DNA of 64,000 nt from Tumebacillus amylolyticus (GCF_016722965.1 NZ_JAEQNB010000005.1:310001-374000); one strand, 5' to 3'; counted from the first letter of the stretch, positions 40,418-51,032 are shown. The notes: generated by a model not told the origin, from the letters alone. Made by a program: numbers and translations.

Positions 40418-41350
40418 TTACTCTTCGGTGAAGCCAAAGTTGCGCAAGAGGTGCTCGCGGTTGCGCCAGTCTTCCTTGACTTTGACCCACAGTTCGAGGT
40501 AGACTTTCGAGCCCATCAGGCGCTCGATGTCATGGCGGGCCAGTTGTCCGATCTTCTTGAGCAGGGCCCCTTGCTTGCCGATGATGATCGCTTTCTGCGA
40601 GTCGCGTTCCGTGTAGATCGCGGCGTGGACGACGAGCATGTCTTTTTCCTCTTTGAACTGCATCTTCTCGATTTCGACAGCAATCGAGTGCGGCACTTCT
40701 TCGCGGGTGTGGTGCAGGCATTTCTCACGGATCAATTCCGCGATGATGAAGCGCTCCGGATGGTCGGTGACCATGTCGGGCGGGTAGTAGTGTGGACCCT
40801 CCGGCAAGAGGTCCATCAAGTTGTTGATCAGCGCGTCGACGTTGTCGCCCTTTTTCGCCGAGATCGGGATGATTTCGGCAAACGGGTAGTCGTCTTTGTA
40901 CGAAGCGATGATGCCGAGCAGGGTTTCTTTTTCCACGATGTCGACTTTGTTGATCAAGAGGTAGACGGGGGTGTCTTTGACTTTTTTCAACAGTTCGATG
41001 ATGTACTCATCGCCCGCGCCCTTGGGCATGGTGGCATCGACGAGGAACAGCACCGCTTCGACGCCGCTCAGGGTATCGGTGGCCGTTTTGACCATCTGTT
41101 CACCGAGTTTGTGCTTCGGTTTGTGGATCCCCGGGGTGTCCATGAAGATGATCTGGCCGCGCTCGTTGGTCAGAACGCCGGAGATGCGGTTGCGGGTGGT
41201 TTGCGGCTTGTCGGACATGATCGCGATCTTCTGACCGATCATGTAGTTCATCAGGGTCGACTTGCCCACGTTCGGGCGACCGATGATGGCGACGAAACCG
41301 GAATGCGTAACTTGGTTTGTATTATCCGTTTGCTTTGTTGACTGACTCAT
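40418..41350 (-). CDS. era: GTPase Era
   Basis: A 310-residue 30S-assembly GTPase that binds the 3' end of 16S rRNA. G1 is GRPNVGKSTLMN, G3 DTPGIHKPKHKLG, G4 NKVD, and the C-terminal KH domain includes GKQGALLKKIGQLARHDIERLMG. Residues 1-17 form a Thr/Gln-rich extension. AAAGGAGG precedes ATG 41350, whose first 29 bases overlap the end of cdd. Confidence 0.97.
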   Translation of the reverse strand: MSQSTKQTDNTNQVTHSGFVAIIGRPNVGKSTLMNYMIGQKIAIMSDKPQTTRNRISGVLTNERGQIIFMDTPGIHKPKHKLGEQMVKTATDTLSGVEAVLFLVDATMPKGAGDEYIIELLKKVKDTPVYLLINKVDIVEKETLLGIIASYKDDYPFAEIIPISAKKGDNVDALINNLMDLLPEGPHYYPPDMVTDHPERFIIAELIREKCLHHTREEVPHSIAVEIEKMQFKEEKDMLVVHAAIYTERDSQKAIIIGKQGALLKKIGQLARHDIERLMGSKVYLELWVKVKEDWRNREHLLRNFGFTEE

Positions 41351-41741
41351 CGAGATCCTCCTTTAGAAAAGCGAAGGGCAGAAGTTCGCCCACAGTGGTT
41401 TCATACACGTTGTCGTTCAGGTTGGTCAACACGACCGGGGTGTTCGGGTCGCAGAATTCCGCCATGACTTGGCGGCACATGCCGCACGGCGAGCACGGGC
41501 CATCGGTGTCGGCGATGACGGCGATTTGCTTGATCTTAGGCTTCCCTTCCGAGACCGCTTTAAAAATCGCCGTGCGTTCGGCGCAGTTGGAGAGGCCGTA
41601 CGAGGCGTTCTCAATGTTGCAGCCGGTGATGACTTGCCCGTCCTCCAAGAGCAGAGCGGCGCCAACCGGGAATTTCGAATACGGAACATACGCATGTTCA
41701 CGCGCAAGTCGTGCGCGGTCGATCAATTGCTTTTGATCCAT
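41322..41741 (-). CDS. cdd: Cytidine deaminase
   Basis: A 139-residue homotetrameric zinc enzyme of pyrimidine salvage. The catalytic motif CNIENASYGLSNCAERTAIFKAVSEG has the CAE triad, and CSPCGMCRQVMAEF gives the other zinc cysteines. The start ATG 41741 has GAGGTGAGG upstream. The gene's end overlaps the start of era by 29 bases, so the two are probably coupled, as in B. subtilis. Confidence 0.97.
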   Translation of the reverse strand: MDQKQLIDRARLAREHAYVPYSKFPVGAALLLEDGQVITGCNIENASYGLSNCAERTAIFKAVSEGKPKIKQIAVIADTDGPCSPCGMCRQVMAEFCDPNTPVVLTNLNDNVYETTVGELLPFAFLKEDLDESVNKANG

Positions 41742-41756
41742 TTGTACCTCACCTCG

Positions 41757-42251
41757 TTATGTATGGTTGCGCTTGAAGCGCACGTAGGCCCGCCAAGAAA
41801 TGGAGAGCAAAAGCAGCAGGCCCAAGGGAATGAACGCCACGTAAAACGCCATCCAGCCCGTCGTTTGCCAGTGCCGGAGTTGCAGGGGAAACAACTTGTC
41901 TGAGAAGACAAAAAAACCGACTATCACCGCATGAACCGCCGTCAAGAGGACGGCGGCTGCCGCCACGTCCTTGGCGATTTTTGCGAGCGGGTGATAGTCG
42001 TGGGTGACCAAGTCAACGACCGCTTCAATGGCTGTGTTGAACAGCTCGGCGGCCACCACGAGCACGATGGAGAAGAAAAGCAAGATCAGCTCCAACTTCG
42101 AGAGATCGAGGAACAAGGCGAGCAACATCGCGAAAAACGCCACCACGAAGTGGATGCGCATGTTGCGCTGGGTGTTCAGCGTGTGCATCATGCCCTCGAT
42201 GGCATAGGAGAAGCTTTTCAGCAGTTTGCCGATGCCTGACACTTGGGTCAC
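41757..42251 (-). CDS. dgkA: Diacylglycerol/undecaprenol kinase with a C-terminal extension
   Basis: A 164-residue membrane kinase. The hallmark [37 protein letters not shown] is complete (positions about 66-102), containing the catalytic Glu and metal-binding residues. In Gram-positive bacteria the enzyme phosphorylates undecaprenol. B. subtilis DgkA has about 123 residues; here roughly 40 more add a fourth helix ([19 protein letters not shown]). GTG 42251 overlaps the ybeY stop by 4 bases. Confidence 0.93.
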   Translation of the reverse strand: MTQVSGIGKLLKSFSYAIEGMMHTLNTQRNMRIHFVVAFFAMLLALFLDLSKLELILLFFSIVLVVAAELFNTAIEAVVDLVTHDYHPLAKIAKDVAAAAVLLTAVHAVIVGFFVFSDKLFPLQLRHWQTTGWMAFYVAFIPLGLLLLLSISWRAYVRFKRNHT

Positions 42252-42745
42252 CCCCGCGTGAAGCCTGCAGTCTCCAAGATCGCGTCTTGGCGTCCGAACA
42301 TCTCCTTCTCATCCTCGGGCGTCATGTGGTCATACCCGATCAGATGCAGGAAACCGTGAACCGTGAGGAAAGCCAGTTCGCGCTCGAAGCTGTGACCGTA
42401 GTCTGCGGCTTGGCGCTTGCACGTTTCAATCGAGATGATGATGTCGCCGAGCGTGTTGTCTTCTTCGGTTTCATCTTCTTCGTCGAACACGATCGACATT
42501 TCGTCGTCTTCGCCCTCTTGCATGGCGAAGGACAAGACGTCGGTCGGGGCGTCCTTGCCGCGGTAGGTACGGTTGAGTTCGTGGATCGCTTCATCATCGA
42601 CGAGCGACACCACGACTTCTCCCGCCTCGATGTTCTCGTAGGCGGCTGCGGCCAGGATGGCTTTGGTGATCAGATCTTCGGCGTTGAACGGAAATTCTTC
42701 GCCCAACTCGTCGACGACATCGACGAGAATTTTCTGTTCGGACAT
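42248..42745 (-). CDS. ybeY: Endoribonuclease YbeY
   Basis: A 165-residue zinc RNase for 16S rRNA 3'-end maturation and ribosome quality control. The metal site [11 protein letters not shown] (H3xH5xH) is intact, and the family segment [18 protein letters not shown] precedes it. An acidic stretch (about residues 86-100) is more pronounced than usual. ATG 42745 has AAGGAGA upstream. It is coupled to dgkA by overlap. Confidence 0.96.
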   Translation of the reverse strand: MSEQKILVDVVDELGEEFPFNAEDLITKAILAAAAYENIEAGEVVVSLVDDEAIHELNRTYRGKDAPTDVLSFAMQEGEDDEMSIVFDEEDETEEDNTLGDIIISIETCKRQAADYGHSFERELAFLTVHGFLHLIGYDHMTPEDEKEMFGRQDAILETAGFTRG

Positions 42746-42758
42746 AGATGTGGTCTCC

Positions 42759-44858
42759 TTAGTTCGATTTCGGCAGCTCCGGATACTGGATGCGGGCATG
42801 GTAGATGCCGTTTAGCGTGCGCAAAAACGCGTCGCTCACTTTGTCGAGGTCTTTGAGCGTCAAGTTGCATTCGTCGAGTTGTCCGTCATTCAGGCGATCC
42901 TTGACGATCTTGTGAATGATCGACTCGATGCGGTTCGGAGTCGGGCGGTTCATCGCTCTGACAGCCGCTTCGACCGCGTCGCAGAGCATGACGATCGCCG
43001 CTTCCTTGGACTGCGGTTTCGGACCCGGATAGCGGAAGTCGTCCGGTTGGATCGACCCGCTTTTGTCCTGTTCGAGCGCTTTGTTGTAGAAGTACCAGAG
43101 AATCGTCGTCCCGTGGTGCTGCTCGCAGATGTCGCGAATCGGTTTCGGCAATCGCGCTTCTTCCTGCATCTCCAAGCCGTCGCGAACGTGCGACGTGATG
43201 ATCAGGTGCGAGAGCGTCGGGGCAATTTTGTCATGCGGGTTGTCCTTGGACAGTTGGTTCTCGATGAAGAACATCGGGCGCTTCATCTTGCCCACGTCAT
43301 GGAAGTACGCACCTACCCGACAGATCAGCGGGTCGGCTCCGACCATCTCCGCCGCCGCTTCCGCCAAGTTGCCGACGATCAGCGAATGGTGGTACGTGCC
43401 GGGGGCTTCCATGAGGAGTTTTTTCAACAGCGGGTGGTTCGGGTTGGAGAGTTCGAGCAGCGAGATCGGTGTCAAGAGCCCGAATGTGCTCTCCAAGAAC
43501 GGCAACACGCCGATCGTGACGACCGCCGAGAACACGCCGTTGATAATTCCGTAGAGCAACGATTGCAAGTACGGACTCAACTCGCTGCCGGTCGACGAAG
43601 TCAGAGCTTGCATCGCCGAAATCGTGACGAGGTTGCACCCTGCGATGATGAAGCCGGCGCGCATGATCACGAGACGATGCTTGACCCGCGAGACGGCAAA
43701 CGTCCCGACCAAACCGCTGACGAACGACGCAAACACATATTGGAACGCGAGGTCGAACGCCACTCCGGTCAGGAGGGCAAACAAAAACGAGAGCATGATG
43801 CCAAGTTGCATATCAAACAGAATCGTCACTAACATGGTGCCCATTGCGATCGGAGTCAAGTACCCGATGTTCGGGAATCCAAGCGGCAGGAACAACGTAA
43901 TCGTTTTGATCCCGAGCCCTGTCACGAGGACGATGATCGACAAGCAGAGCAGCAACAAGTTGTTGCGCGAAAGTTTGTGACGGGTCATCTCGATGTACGT
44001 GCCCAGCACCAGCATCCAGAGCAGAATGAACCCGGCGAACCCGAAGTACATCCGGTAGTTCGGACGCTTGGAGAGCAACTTGAGGTCTTCGAGCTTGGAG
44101 AGCTTCTCTTCGTCGATGCGCTCCCCTTGCTTGACGATGATCTCGCCTTTGTTGATCTGGACCGGCAATTTGTTTTGCGCCGCTTCCTCCCGTTTCTTGG
44201 AGGTCGCTTCTTGGTCGTAGATCATGTTCGGGTGGATGATCGGCTGCACGAATTCCTTGACGATCAAGCGGCCGTCACGGTCGAGGTCGGCGTACGCAAG
44301 TTGCGCGTCGAGCTTCGAGCCGATGTTCGGCAAATTGTCGTCTGTGATGTTCTCCGAGTAGATCTTCTGAGTGACGCGGGTCGCTTCTTTTTTGTAGGAA
44401 GCGAGCGTGTCGGGCGTCTGTTGGAGCAGTCTCTTGATCGTCTCGTCCGAGACGTTGATCGGCGGGTTGAGGTTCTTGAAGGCGGCCAACTTGTCCGCGT
44501 CTTTGACCGAGGCATCGGCGGCGACTTTTTGCACGTTGTCGAGGAAGGTGTTGATGCTCTGGTAGGCTTTGTCCTCGACTTCGATATCGCGGTTGAACTG
44601 AGGCCCGACTTCCTTGCGGGCCTCATCGCGCAACCGCTTGGTCGCCTGCGTGTCAATGGCGTCGGTCGGCGCCTTGATCGTCTTCTCAGCGACCGATCCG
44701 ACATCGTAGTTGAACCGTTCGGGCAACACGTTGCCAAGAAAGAGAAGATAGAGCAAGGCGGAGAGGACGACGTAGATCGAGAGCCGAAGCGAACGGCTTT
44801 GCCGCAGCTCCGGGCTCAATGTGATCTGGCGAATATGTTTCAGCAGATTGCTCCTCAT
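42759..44858 (-). CDS. pgpH: 7TM-HD phosphohydrolase PgpH (c-di-AMP phosphodiesterase)
   Basis: A 699-residue membrane protein. One N-terminal helix, a large extracellular 7TMR-HDED domain (about 50-290), seven helices, then a cytosolic HD domain with [29 protein letters not shown] and [14 protein letters not shown]. It hydrolyses the second messenger c-di-AMP. AAGGAGACG precedes ATG 44858. It lies between phoH and ybeY, the standard Firmicutes order. Confidence 0.96.
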   Translation of the reverse strand: MRSNLLKHIRQITLSPELRQSRSLRLSIYVVLSALLYLLFLGNVLPERFNYDVGSVAEKTIKAPTDAIDTQATKRLRDEARKEVGPQFNRDIEVEDKAYQSINTFLDNVQKVAADASVKDADKLAAFKNLNPPINVSDETIKRLLQQTPDTLASYKKEATRVTQKIYSENITDDNLPNIGSKLDAQLAYADLDRDGRLIVKEFVQPIIHPNMIYDQEATSKKREEAAQNKLPVQINKGEIIVKQGERIDEEKLSKLEDLKLLSKRPNYRMYFGFAGFILLWMLVLGTYIEMTRHKLSRNNLLLLCLSIIVLVTGLGIKTITLFLPLGFPNIGYLTPIAMGTMLVTILFDMQLGIMLSFLFALLTGVAFDLAFQYVFASFVSGLVGTFAVSRVKHRLVIMRAGFIIAGCNLVTISAMQALTSSTGSELSPYLQSLLYGIINGVFSAVVTIGVLPFLESTFGLLTPISLLELSNPNHPLLKKLLMEAPGTYHHSLIVGNLAEAAAEMVGADPLICRVGAYFHDVGKMKRPMFFIENQLSKDNPHDKIAPTLSHLIITSHVRDGLEMQEEARLPKPIRDICEQHHGTTILWYFYNKALEQDKSGSIQPDDFRYPGPKPQSKEAAIVMLCDAVEAAVRAMNRPTPNRIESIIHKIVKDRLNDGQLDECNLTLKDLDKVSDAFLRTLNGIYHARIQYPELPKSN

Positions 44859-44909
44859 AACTTCTTCGTCTCCTTACGGTCAGCCTCTCCCCATTGTCGC
44901 GGGCTGTGA

Positions 44910-45875
44910 TTACACGTCGGCGTTCTGATCGTACGCCTGGATGATCTTCTGGACGAGGTGGTGACGGACGACGTCTTGCTCACTGAGGAAGATGAAGGAG
45001 AGATCCCCCACGTTCTGCAGCACTTTGATGGCGGAGTTCAACCCCGATTGCTTGCCGCGCGGCAAGTCGATCTGGGTGACGTCGCCGGTGACGACCATCT
45101 TGGAGCCAAAGCCCAAGCGGGTCAAGAACATTTTCATCTGTTCGGGCGTGGTGTTCTGCGCTTCGTCGAGGATGACAAAGCAATCCTCAAGCGTGCGACC
45201 GCGCATGTACGCAAGCGGGGCCACTTCGATCAGACCGCGCTCCATGTACTTGGTGGTGTTCTCTTGGCCGAGGACATCGTACAGGCCGTCGTACAGCGGG
45301 CGCAGGTACGGGTCGACTTTCTCTTGCAAGTCGCCCGGCAAGAACCCGAGGTTCTCCCCCGCTTCCACGGCGGGACGAGTCAGGACGATGCGCTTGACTT
45401 CGTTTTTCTTGAGCGCTTGCACCGCCATGACGACGGCGAGGTAGGTCTTGCCCGTACCGGCGGGGCCGACGCCGAAGACGATGTCTTTTTTCTTGATCGC
45501 ACGTATGTAGTCGCGCTGACCCAACGTCTTGATGCGGATCGACTTGCCCTTGACGGTGGTGGCGATCTCCTCGGAGTAGAGTTCGAGCAACTCCTCGGCC
45601 GCCCCTTGCTTGGCCAGTTTGATCGCATAGGCGATGTCGCGCTCCTTGACGACCTGGCCTTTGCGCACCAATTTCAAGAGCGTGTCAAAAAGCGACTCGA
45701 CCGTCGCCAGCTCCTCCGGGTCGCCGGTCAGCGTCAGTTCGACACCTCGCGCATGAATCTTCGCCGTAAACTCCGCCTCGATCTGCTTCATGTAGGCGTC
45801 GTGCGGCCCGAACAGAAGCGTGGCTTCGTTGTTGTCCTTCAGTACGATCTTCTTCGTCACCCATTGATTGTTCAA
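44910..45875 (-). CDS. phoH: PhoH-like ATPase
   Basis: A 321-residue P-loop ATPase. An N-terminal KH-like part precedes Walker A FGVGPAGTGKTYLAVV, Walker B CFVILDEAQNTTPEQMKMFLTRLG and sensor-like KMVVTGDVTQIDLPRGKQSG. The physiological role in Bacillales is unknown; the position beside ybeY suggests RNA metabolism. The start is TTG 45875 with GGAGT 11 bases upstream; it is not a strong site. Confidence 0.95.
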   Translation of the reverse strand: MNNQWVTKKIVLKDNNEATLLFGPHDAYMKQIEAEFTAKIHARGVELTLTGDPEELATVESLFDTLLKLVRKGQVVKERDIAYAIKLAKQGAAEELLELYSEEIATTVKGKSIRIKTLGQRDYIRAIKKKDIVFGVGPAGTGKTYLAVVMAVQALKKNEVKRIVLTRPAVEAGENLGFLPGDLQEKVDPYLRPLYDGLYDVLGQENTTKYMERGLIEVAPLAYMRGRTLEDCFVILDEAQNTTPEQMKMFLTRLGFGSKMVVTGDVTQIDLPRGKQSGLNSAIKVLQNVGDLSFIFLSEQDVVRHHLVQKIIQAYDQNADV

Positions 45876-45923
45876 TAGAGGATTCCACTCCTTCTGCTGA
45901 AATCGGATTTATATAGGATGCCC

Positions 45924-47132
45924 TTATTGTTTCTTCGCTTGTGGATCAGCCGGGGCTTGCGGTGTAAATTCCTGCGGTTGGCCGATCTCCTCTATTGCCT
46001 TGTTCAGGATGGATATCTCTAACTTACCATCTTTCAAACCTCTCTGCAAAACATTTTGACTCTCCACTACCCCATTTTTTCCCACTTTGGTGAGAACATC
46101 CGCTTTGGCGAACTCCTTGGCGAGGTCGAGCGCTTCCGCTTCGGTGAGTTCCGCTTTCTGCGTTTGAGTCTCTTTGTACACGGCGTGACGGTACTGAATC
46201 GGGAACGTGAACGAGCCGATCGTCAGCGCTTTGTCGTCGTTGTCCGTCTCCATTTCTTGGAACGGAATCTGTCCATAGCCCCAGATCTGCACCGGATGCC
46301 CCCAGAACGTCAGGAAGTGTTTTTCGACCGAATTGCCCGTGTACGCTTTGCTCTCCGCTTGCAAGGGAATCGTGAGGTCGCTGCGGTACCACGTCTCCGC
46401 TTTGATGATGCCGGCGGCGTGAACCGATTTGTTGCCAAGCGAGCCGTTGATCAGGACTTGCCCGACTTGTACCACTTGACCGCGCACGACGGCCGCTTTG
46501 CCTTTGTGTACAAAAATCTCGCGGACGGTCGCTTTCTTCGGAGAGACGATGTTTTGCGGGTTGGTCGGTTGCGGCGTGGTGCCCGGAATTTTATCCACCG
46601 CTTGGATCGTGACTTTGGTTCCTTGCACTTGCACGCCGACCCACGACAATTGCGGCAGTTTGTCCAGCAACTGCGTTTGCAAAATGTCCGTATCCGGCAG
46701 TTTACCCTTCCAAGCGCCTCGGTAAATCCCCACTTCCTTGGCAACTTCCTCGACAGTCTCCGGCGAGACGCGCTTGAGGTCGCCGGTGACTTCGATGTTC
46801 CACACCATCGAGGTGATCACGTAAAACGAAACGAGAAACGTCAGAGCGCCCGCGAGGAAAAACTTCCTCCTCCACGCGCGCCAAGCCAGAAAAGGAACGC
46901 CGAGCTTGCGTTCAAAGTGAATGCGCGTATGAGTTTCGCGCAAGATGGAACGCAAGCTCTTTACGTCGTCGCGATGCATCCGCAGTCGGTAGGTGTTGCC
47001 TTTGGTCTGGGAGATCTCCCAGAGCTCGATCCCGGCCTGGGTCGCCCGATTTAACATCTCGGGGACCGCTTCCCCGCGAACGGTCAGCACCACATAGCCT
47101 CGCCAAAAATCCAACAGCCATCTTCCGAGCAT
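45924..47132 (-). CDS. yqfD: Sporulation protein YqfD
   Basis: A 402-residue protein of the YqfD family, needed for forespore development and found in endospore-formers. It starts MLGRWLLDFWRGYVVLTVRGEAVPEMLNRA (only the first part is characteristic), has one transmembrane helix at about 93-112 and a beta-rich outer domain with KGKAAVVRGQVVQVGQVLING. AGGAGG precedes ATG 47132. It is followed by phoH and preceded by yqfC; its presence supports a spore-forming host. Confidence 0.94.
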   Translation of the reverse strand: MLGRWLLDFWRGYVVLTVRGEAVPEMLNRATQAGIELWEISQTKGNTYRLRMHRDDVKSLRSILRETHTRIHFERKLGVPFLAWRAWRRKFFLAGALTFLVSFYVITSMVWNIEVTGDLKRVSPETVEEVAKEVGIYRGAWKGKLPDTDILQTQLLDKLPQLSWVGVQVQGTKVTIQAVDKIPGTTPQPTNPQNIVSPKKATVREIFVHKGKAAVVRGQVVQVGQVLINGSLGNKSVHAAGIIKAETWYRSDLTIPLQAESKAYTGNSVEKHFLTFWGHPVQIWGYGQIPFQEMETDNDDKALTIGSFTFPIQYRHAVYKETQTQKAELTEAEALDLAKEFAKADVLTKVGKNGVVESQNVLQRGLKDGKLEISILNKAIEEIGQPQEFTPQAPADPQAKKQ

Positions 47133-47162
47133 GGTACGGTTCCTCCTGTTACGAATAGTCGG

Positions 47163-47444
47163 CTAGTCTTGATATTTAATGCCGCTGATACTCCCTTCGA
47201 TGACCACTTCGGTGGGAAAAATCTGCTTGATCACAAGTTCCTTGCCATTGACGTGCAACTGGCCTTCCGTCAGGGCAAGGCGCAGGAGATCGTCTCGGAA
47301 CTCCACGATGCCGCGATAATTCTCCACGTACAGTTGCAGGCCGCCGATGAGGGTGATTCGCGGTACATTCAACACCGAATCCTTCGGCACATCGAGCATA
47401 TCGGCCGCCAATTTCTTCACGCGTTGACGCCAAGAAGCGCGCAC
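47163..47444 (-). CDS. yqfC: Sporulation protein YqfC
   Basis: A 93-residue YqfC-family protein: helical basic N-terminus, then VPRITLIGGLQLYVENYRGIVEF and VIKQIFPTEVVIEGSISGIKY, nearly colinear with B. subtilis YqfC. GTG 47444 is chosen because AAGGAGG is about 9 bases upstream; GTG 47453 touches the ribosome site. In B. subtilis the gene is sigma-E controlled, but no sigma-E promoter was securely identified here. Confidence 0.9.
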   Translation of the reverse strand: MRASWRQRVKKLAADMLDVPKDSVLNVPRITLIGGLQLYVENYRGIVEFRDDLLRLALTEGQLHVNGKELVIKQIFPTEVVIEGSISGIKYQD

Positions 47445-47506
47445 AGACGTCACCCTCCTTCTGCTTCAAATCTATGCGGTTCTTCTCACATGTATGGCTT
47501 ATGAAC

Positions 47507-47546
47507 GAAAAAAAGACCTCTCCGCACTGGGCGGGAGGTCTTTTCT
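47507..47546 (-). terminator. Terminator after the 165-residue protein gene
   Basis: AAAAGACCTCCCGCC-CAGT-GCGGAGAGGTCTTTTTTT on the minus strand; it separates the floA cluster from yqfC. Confidence 0.85.
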
Positions 47547-47557
47547 CAAGAGAGTGT

Positions 47558-48055
47558 TCAGCGGTGCTTGCCGGGTTTCCAAGGACGCAGGGAACGCGGC
47601 GGATCGAGGGCTTCTTTGAGGAGCAAAGCTTGTGAGAGCGTCTGACGGTCCAGGTGCAGAGGATGTTTTGCCTTCTGCGGGGCCGGTGACTCGTCAAGGC
47701 GCGAGTGGCGCACATGGAGAGATTCGTGTACAGACTCGTGTACGATCTCACGCTGCGACTCTTGGAGGTCTTCCAAGTCCATGTGGACAGACGGCTGGAC
47801 CGGTTCCATCCAGTCTTCGTTGTCATGGTTTTCCGGGTCGGGCTTTGACGTGCCGAAGATCCATTCGTACGCAGTCTGTTCACGAGGAGACTGCGGTTGC
47901 GATTGATGTTGCTCGTGCTTCACTTGCACTTGTTCTTGCTCTTGTTGCGGCGCTTCCTGCCGGTGCTGTTGCCGGCGTGCGGTTTCTTGCTTCACGCGGC
48001 GGAGGATGGAGACGACAGCACCGATGAGGACTATGATCGCCCAGAGTCCGGACAT
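47558..48055 (-). CDS. Single-span membrane protein with Gln/Glu/His-rich cytoplasmic tail
   Basis: A 165-residue protein. One N-terminal helix (LWAIIVLIGAVVSILRRV) is followed by a hydrophilic, probably disordered region rich in Gln, Glu, His and Pro (TARRQQHRQEAPQQEQEQVQ-like) and a more structured end with LDRQTLSQALLLKEALDPPR. The C-terminal motif occurs in uncharacterised proteins encoded next to floA. ATG 48055 lies 11 bases from the floA stop. Function unknown; a FloA-associated role is inference. Confidence 0.65.
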   Translation of the reverse strand: MSGLWAIIVLIGAVVSILRRVKQETARRQQHRQEAPQQEQEQVQVKHEQHQSQPQSPREQTAYEWIFGTSKPDPENHDNEDWMEPVQPSVHMDLEDLQESQREIVHESVHESLHVRHSRLDESPAPQKAKHPLHLDRQTLSQALLLKEALDPPRSLRPWKPGKHR

Positions 48056-48065
48056 GGGGCGTCAC

Positions 48066-49067
48066 CTACTTTTTCGTAATGTCCTTGATCGGCTGGTCGT
48101 CGTCGCCGACTCTGGCGAGAGATTGGCGCATCTCGGTGTCGGCGTTGAGGTTCTGCAAGTTCAGGTAGTCCATGACACCCAGTTTGCCGCTGCGCAAAGC
48201 TTCTGCCATCGCATGCGGGACTTCGGCTTCCGCTTCCACAACTTTGGCGCGCATCTCTTCGACGTACGCTTTCATCTCTTGTTCACGGGCAACGGCCATC
48301 GCACGGCGTTCCTCCGCTTTGGCTTGCGCGATGCGTTTGTCCGCTTCCGCTTGGTCGGTTTGCAATTGCGCCCCGATGTTTTTGCCGATATCCACGTCCG
48401 CGATGTCGATGGAGAGAATTTCAAACGCCGTTCCGGCGTCGAGACCCTTGGAGAGAACCGTTTGCGAGATCGCATCCGGGTTCTCCAAGACTTTTTTGTG
48501 CGATTCTGCCGAACCGATGGTCGTGACGATGCCCTCCCCGACGCGGGCAAGAATCGTCTCTTCGCCGGCACCCCCGACCAGACGGTCGATGTTGGCGCGA
48601 ACGGTGACGCGGGCGCGAACTTTGACTTCGATCCCGTCCTTGGCTACGGCAGCGACGATCGGAGTTTCGATGACGCGCGGGTTGACCGACATCTGTACCG
48701 CTTCGAGCACGTTCCGACCTGCGAGGTCGATCGCCGCCGCTCGTTCAAACGGCAAGTTGATGTCTGCGCGTTCGGCCGCAATCAGGGCGTTGACGACGCG
48801 GTCGACGTTGCCCCCTGCGAGGAAGTGACTTTCCAGTTGGTTCGTGGTGATCGCAAGCCCCGCTTTGTGCGCTTTGATCAGCGGGTTGACGATGCGCGAC
48901 GGAATGACCCGACGCAGACGCATCCCGATCAAATTGAAAATCGAAATTCGGATGCCGGCCGCCCACGCGGAGATGTACAGGGCAACCGGAATGAACGTGA
49001 AAAGTACAGCCAGTACGATCAGGCCGAGCGCGATGAGGACCAAAAGCCCTACAGTCGCAGTATTCAT
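48066..49067 (-). CDS. floA: Flotillin-like protein FloA
   Basis: A 333-residue scaffold of functional membrane microdomains. A hairpin membrane segment at residues 5-45 ([20 protein letters not shown]) is followed by the SPFH domain and a long Ala/Glu-rich coiled coil ([24 protein letters not shown]). [20 protein letters not shown] and [21 protein letters not shown] match B. subtilis YqfA. AAGGAGG precedes ATG 49067. It is co-transcribed with nfeD. Confidence 0.96.
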   Translation of the reverse strand: MNTATVGLLVLIALGLIVLAVLFTFIPVALYISAWAAGIRISIFNLIGMRLRRVIPSRIVNPLIKAHKAGLAITTNQLESHFLAGGNVDRVVNALIAAERADINLPFERAAAIDLAGRNVLEAVQMSVNPRVIETPIVAAVAKDGIEVKVRARVTVRANIDRLVGGAGEETILARVGEGIVTTIGSAESHKKVLENPDAISQTVLSKGLDAGTAFEILSIDIADVDIGKNIGAQLQTDQAEADKRIAQAKAEERRAMAVAREQEMKAYVEEMRAKVVEAEAEVPHAMAEALRSGKLGVMDYLNLQNLNADTEMRQSLARVGDDDQPIKDITKK

Positions 49068-49080
49068 ACGAAAACCTCCT

Positions 49081-50463
49081 TCAAATGTCTGACTGCTCTT
49101 CGGGCAGTCTCGGGATCACGAGGTTCGCGTCGCCGTCCTTGGGTTTGGCTTTGACGACGATTCTCGTGCCTTCAATCAACACGATCTGCACGTCGGTCCC
49201 GACCGGCACAAAAGCCCCGTCGCTGACCACGTCAAATCGCTGCCCGTTAAAAACGGCGGTGCCCGCCGGACGCAACGGAGTCACGGTGCGCCCGACTTGG
49301 TAGAGCATGTGGCGAAGGTTGCGGTTCGGGGTGTAACCGGCCGCTTTCTCCTGCACGTCGGTGTGAATCAAGCGGTTCCAGACGCCGAGATGCCCGAAAT
49401 ACTTGAACAGCACGGCGACCACGACGGCCGCGAGCGCCAGTGCGACCAACATGACTTTGATACCATACGTCGTGTCGTACGCCGCCATGACAACCCCTGT
49501 GCCGACCGCCAGCACGCCAAGCGTTCCGAGGATGCCGAATCCGACGACGAAGATCTCGGCCACGAGCAGGATGATCCCCGCAACGAACAGAATTACCGCT
49601 TCCCACCCGGCAAATCCGGCGACCATACTCCCGAAGAAATACAACCCCAAGCACGCCACACCGATCAATCCCGGTACGAAGTGACCGGGCAACAACAACT
49701 CGGCACCGAGTCCGATCAAACCCAGAATCAACAAAAGCGGGATGACCGTCGGCTTCGTGACGAAACGGGCGATTTTCTCCGCGACGGACGGCTGGAAGTC
49801 TTGGATGGACGCTTGACCAAATCCGTAGTTTTGAAGCGCCCCCTGCAACGTCGGGAACACCCCGTCTGCAAGGTTGTGCTCGACGGCCTGTTGCGCCGAC
49901 AGCGAAACCAACTCGCCGCGCTCCTTCACACCCGGAATTTCGGTGTTGCGATCGACCATGCCGACGGCGAGTTTTTCATCACGGCCCTGAAACTCCGCCG
50001 CAGCCGTCATCTCCGAGCGCCAGAACGCCACCACTTTCGGATCAACAGGCTCACCGTCTGAGTTGCGCACTTCGGCGGCTCCAATCGTGGAACCGGGTGC
50101 CATCGCGATGTGCGTGGCGTTCATGGCGAGATAAGCGCCTGCCGAAATCGCATGCCCGCGAATGTAGGCGATGACCGGTACGTTTGACGAGCGGATAAGA
50201 TCGGCGATCTCCACGGCGGCGTCGATGCGCCCGCCCAGTGTGTTGATGTCGAGCACGATCACTTGCGCCCCGCTGTCTTTCGCTTCTTGGAACGCATGTT
50301 TCAGCGTCGCCGCAAGTCCGGTTTCGATCTCGTTCTGCACCGGAATCACGAACACCGACTTCGCGGGTTCTGCCTTTGCAGGTGTCAGCACAAAAAACGT
50401 CGTCCAACAGAACAGCAAGAGGAGGAGAACCCGAAACCCTCTCCAAGAGGGAGCTCTCATCAT
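49081..50463 (-). CDS. nfeD: NfeD-family membrane serine protease-like protein
   Basis: A 460-residue long-form NfeD (YqeZ). A signal peptide leads into a ClpP-like domain (residues about 32-215) with [54 protein letters not shown], the serine-lysine protease layout. Four helices follow and then an OB-fold NfeD domain ending [21 protein letters not shown]. It partners FloA in many bacteria. AAAGGAGG precedes ATG 50463. Confidence 0.95.
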   Translation of the reverse strand: MMRAPSWRGFRVLLLLLFCWTTFFVLTPAKAEPAKSVFVIPVQNEIETGLAATLKHAFQEAKDSGAQVIVLDINTLGGRIDAAVEIADLIRSSNVPVIAYIRGHAISAGAYLAMNATHIAMAPGSTIGAAEVRNSDGEPVDPKVVAFWRSEMTAAAEFQGRDEKLAVGMVDRNTEIPGVKERGELVSLSAQQAVEHNLADGVFPTLQGALQNYGFGQASIQDFQPSVAEKIARFVTKPTVIPLLLILGLIGLGAELLLPGHFVPGLIGVACLGLYFFGSMVAGFAGWEAVILFVAGIILLVAEIFVVGFGILGTLGVLAVGTGVVMAAYDTTYGIKVMLVALALAAVVVAVLFKYFGHLGVWNRLIHTDVQEKAAGYTPNRNLRHMLYQVGRTVTPLRPAGTAVFNGQRFDVVSDGAFVPVGTDVQIVLIEGTRIVVKAKPKDGDANLVIPRLPEEQSDI

Positions 50464-50545
50464 AGGGAACCTCCTTTCCCAATTTCAAATCCTTAGTAGT
50501 TCTTACGGATGAACGTAAGAAAAGTTCCAAGAAAAAAAGTCCATA

Positions 50546-50580
50546 AAAAAACCATGCACTCCGTAGAGTACATGGTTTCT
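50546..50580 (-). terminator. Terminator after yqeY
   Basis: GAAACCATGTACTC-TACG-GAGTGCATGGTTTTTTT on the minus strand, just after the stop at 50589. Confidence 0.85.
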
Positions 50581-50588
50581 TCGCTTTT

Positions 50589-51032
50589 CTATTGAAGCTC
50601 TTGTGTAACCACTTGGTTCACGAGCTTGCCATCCGCACGGCCCTTGACCTTCGGCATGAGAGCCCCCATGAGTTTCCCCATGTCTGCTTTGCTCGCGGCA
50701 CCCGTTGCTGCGATGGTTTCCTGCACGATGGCGCGGATCTCATCTTCAGTCAGTTGCTGCGGGAGATAGTCCATGAGGACTTGAATCTCGGCAGTGGCTT
50801 CCTCCACCAGGTCTTGGCGGCCGCCAGCTTCGAAAGCTTGGAGGGAATCGCGGCGTTGTTTCAGCTCACGATTCATCACGTTGATGACGTCCTCATCGGA
50901 GAGTTCACGTTGTTCGTTAATCTCCAGATTCTTCATCGCGGTACGAATCATGCGAATAACCGACAAGCGAACTTTGTCCTTGTCCTTCATCGCCTGCTTC
51001 ATGTCATTGGTAAGACGTTCGGTTAAACTCAT
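50589..51032 (-). CDS. yqeY: GatB/YqeY domain-containing protein
   Basis: A 147-residue helical protein. It opens with MSLTERLTNDMKQAMKDKDK and contains LSVIRMIRTAMKNLEINEQRELSDEDV; the C-terminal YqeY/GatB-tail domain reads GKLMGALMPKVKGRADGKLVNQVV. It may bind tRNA, by analogy with the GatB tail. It lies 16 bases after rpsU and shares its transcript. Confidence 0.95.
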   Translation of the reverse strand: MSLTERLTNDMKQAMKDKDKVRLSVIRMIRTAMKNLEINEQRELSDEDVINVMNRELKQRRDSLQAFEAGGRQDLVEEATAEIQVLMDYLPQQLTEDEIRAIVQETIAATGAASKADMGKLMGALMPKVKGRADGKLVNQVVTQELQ

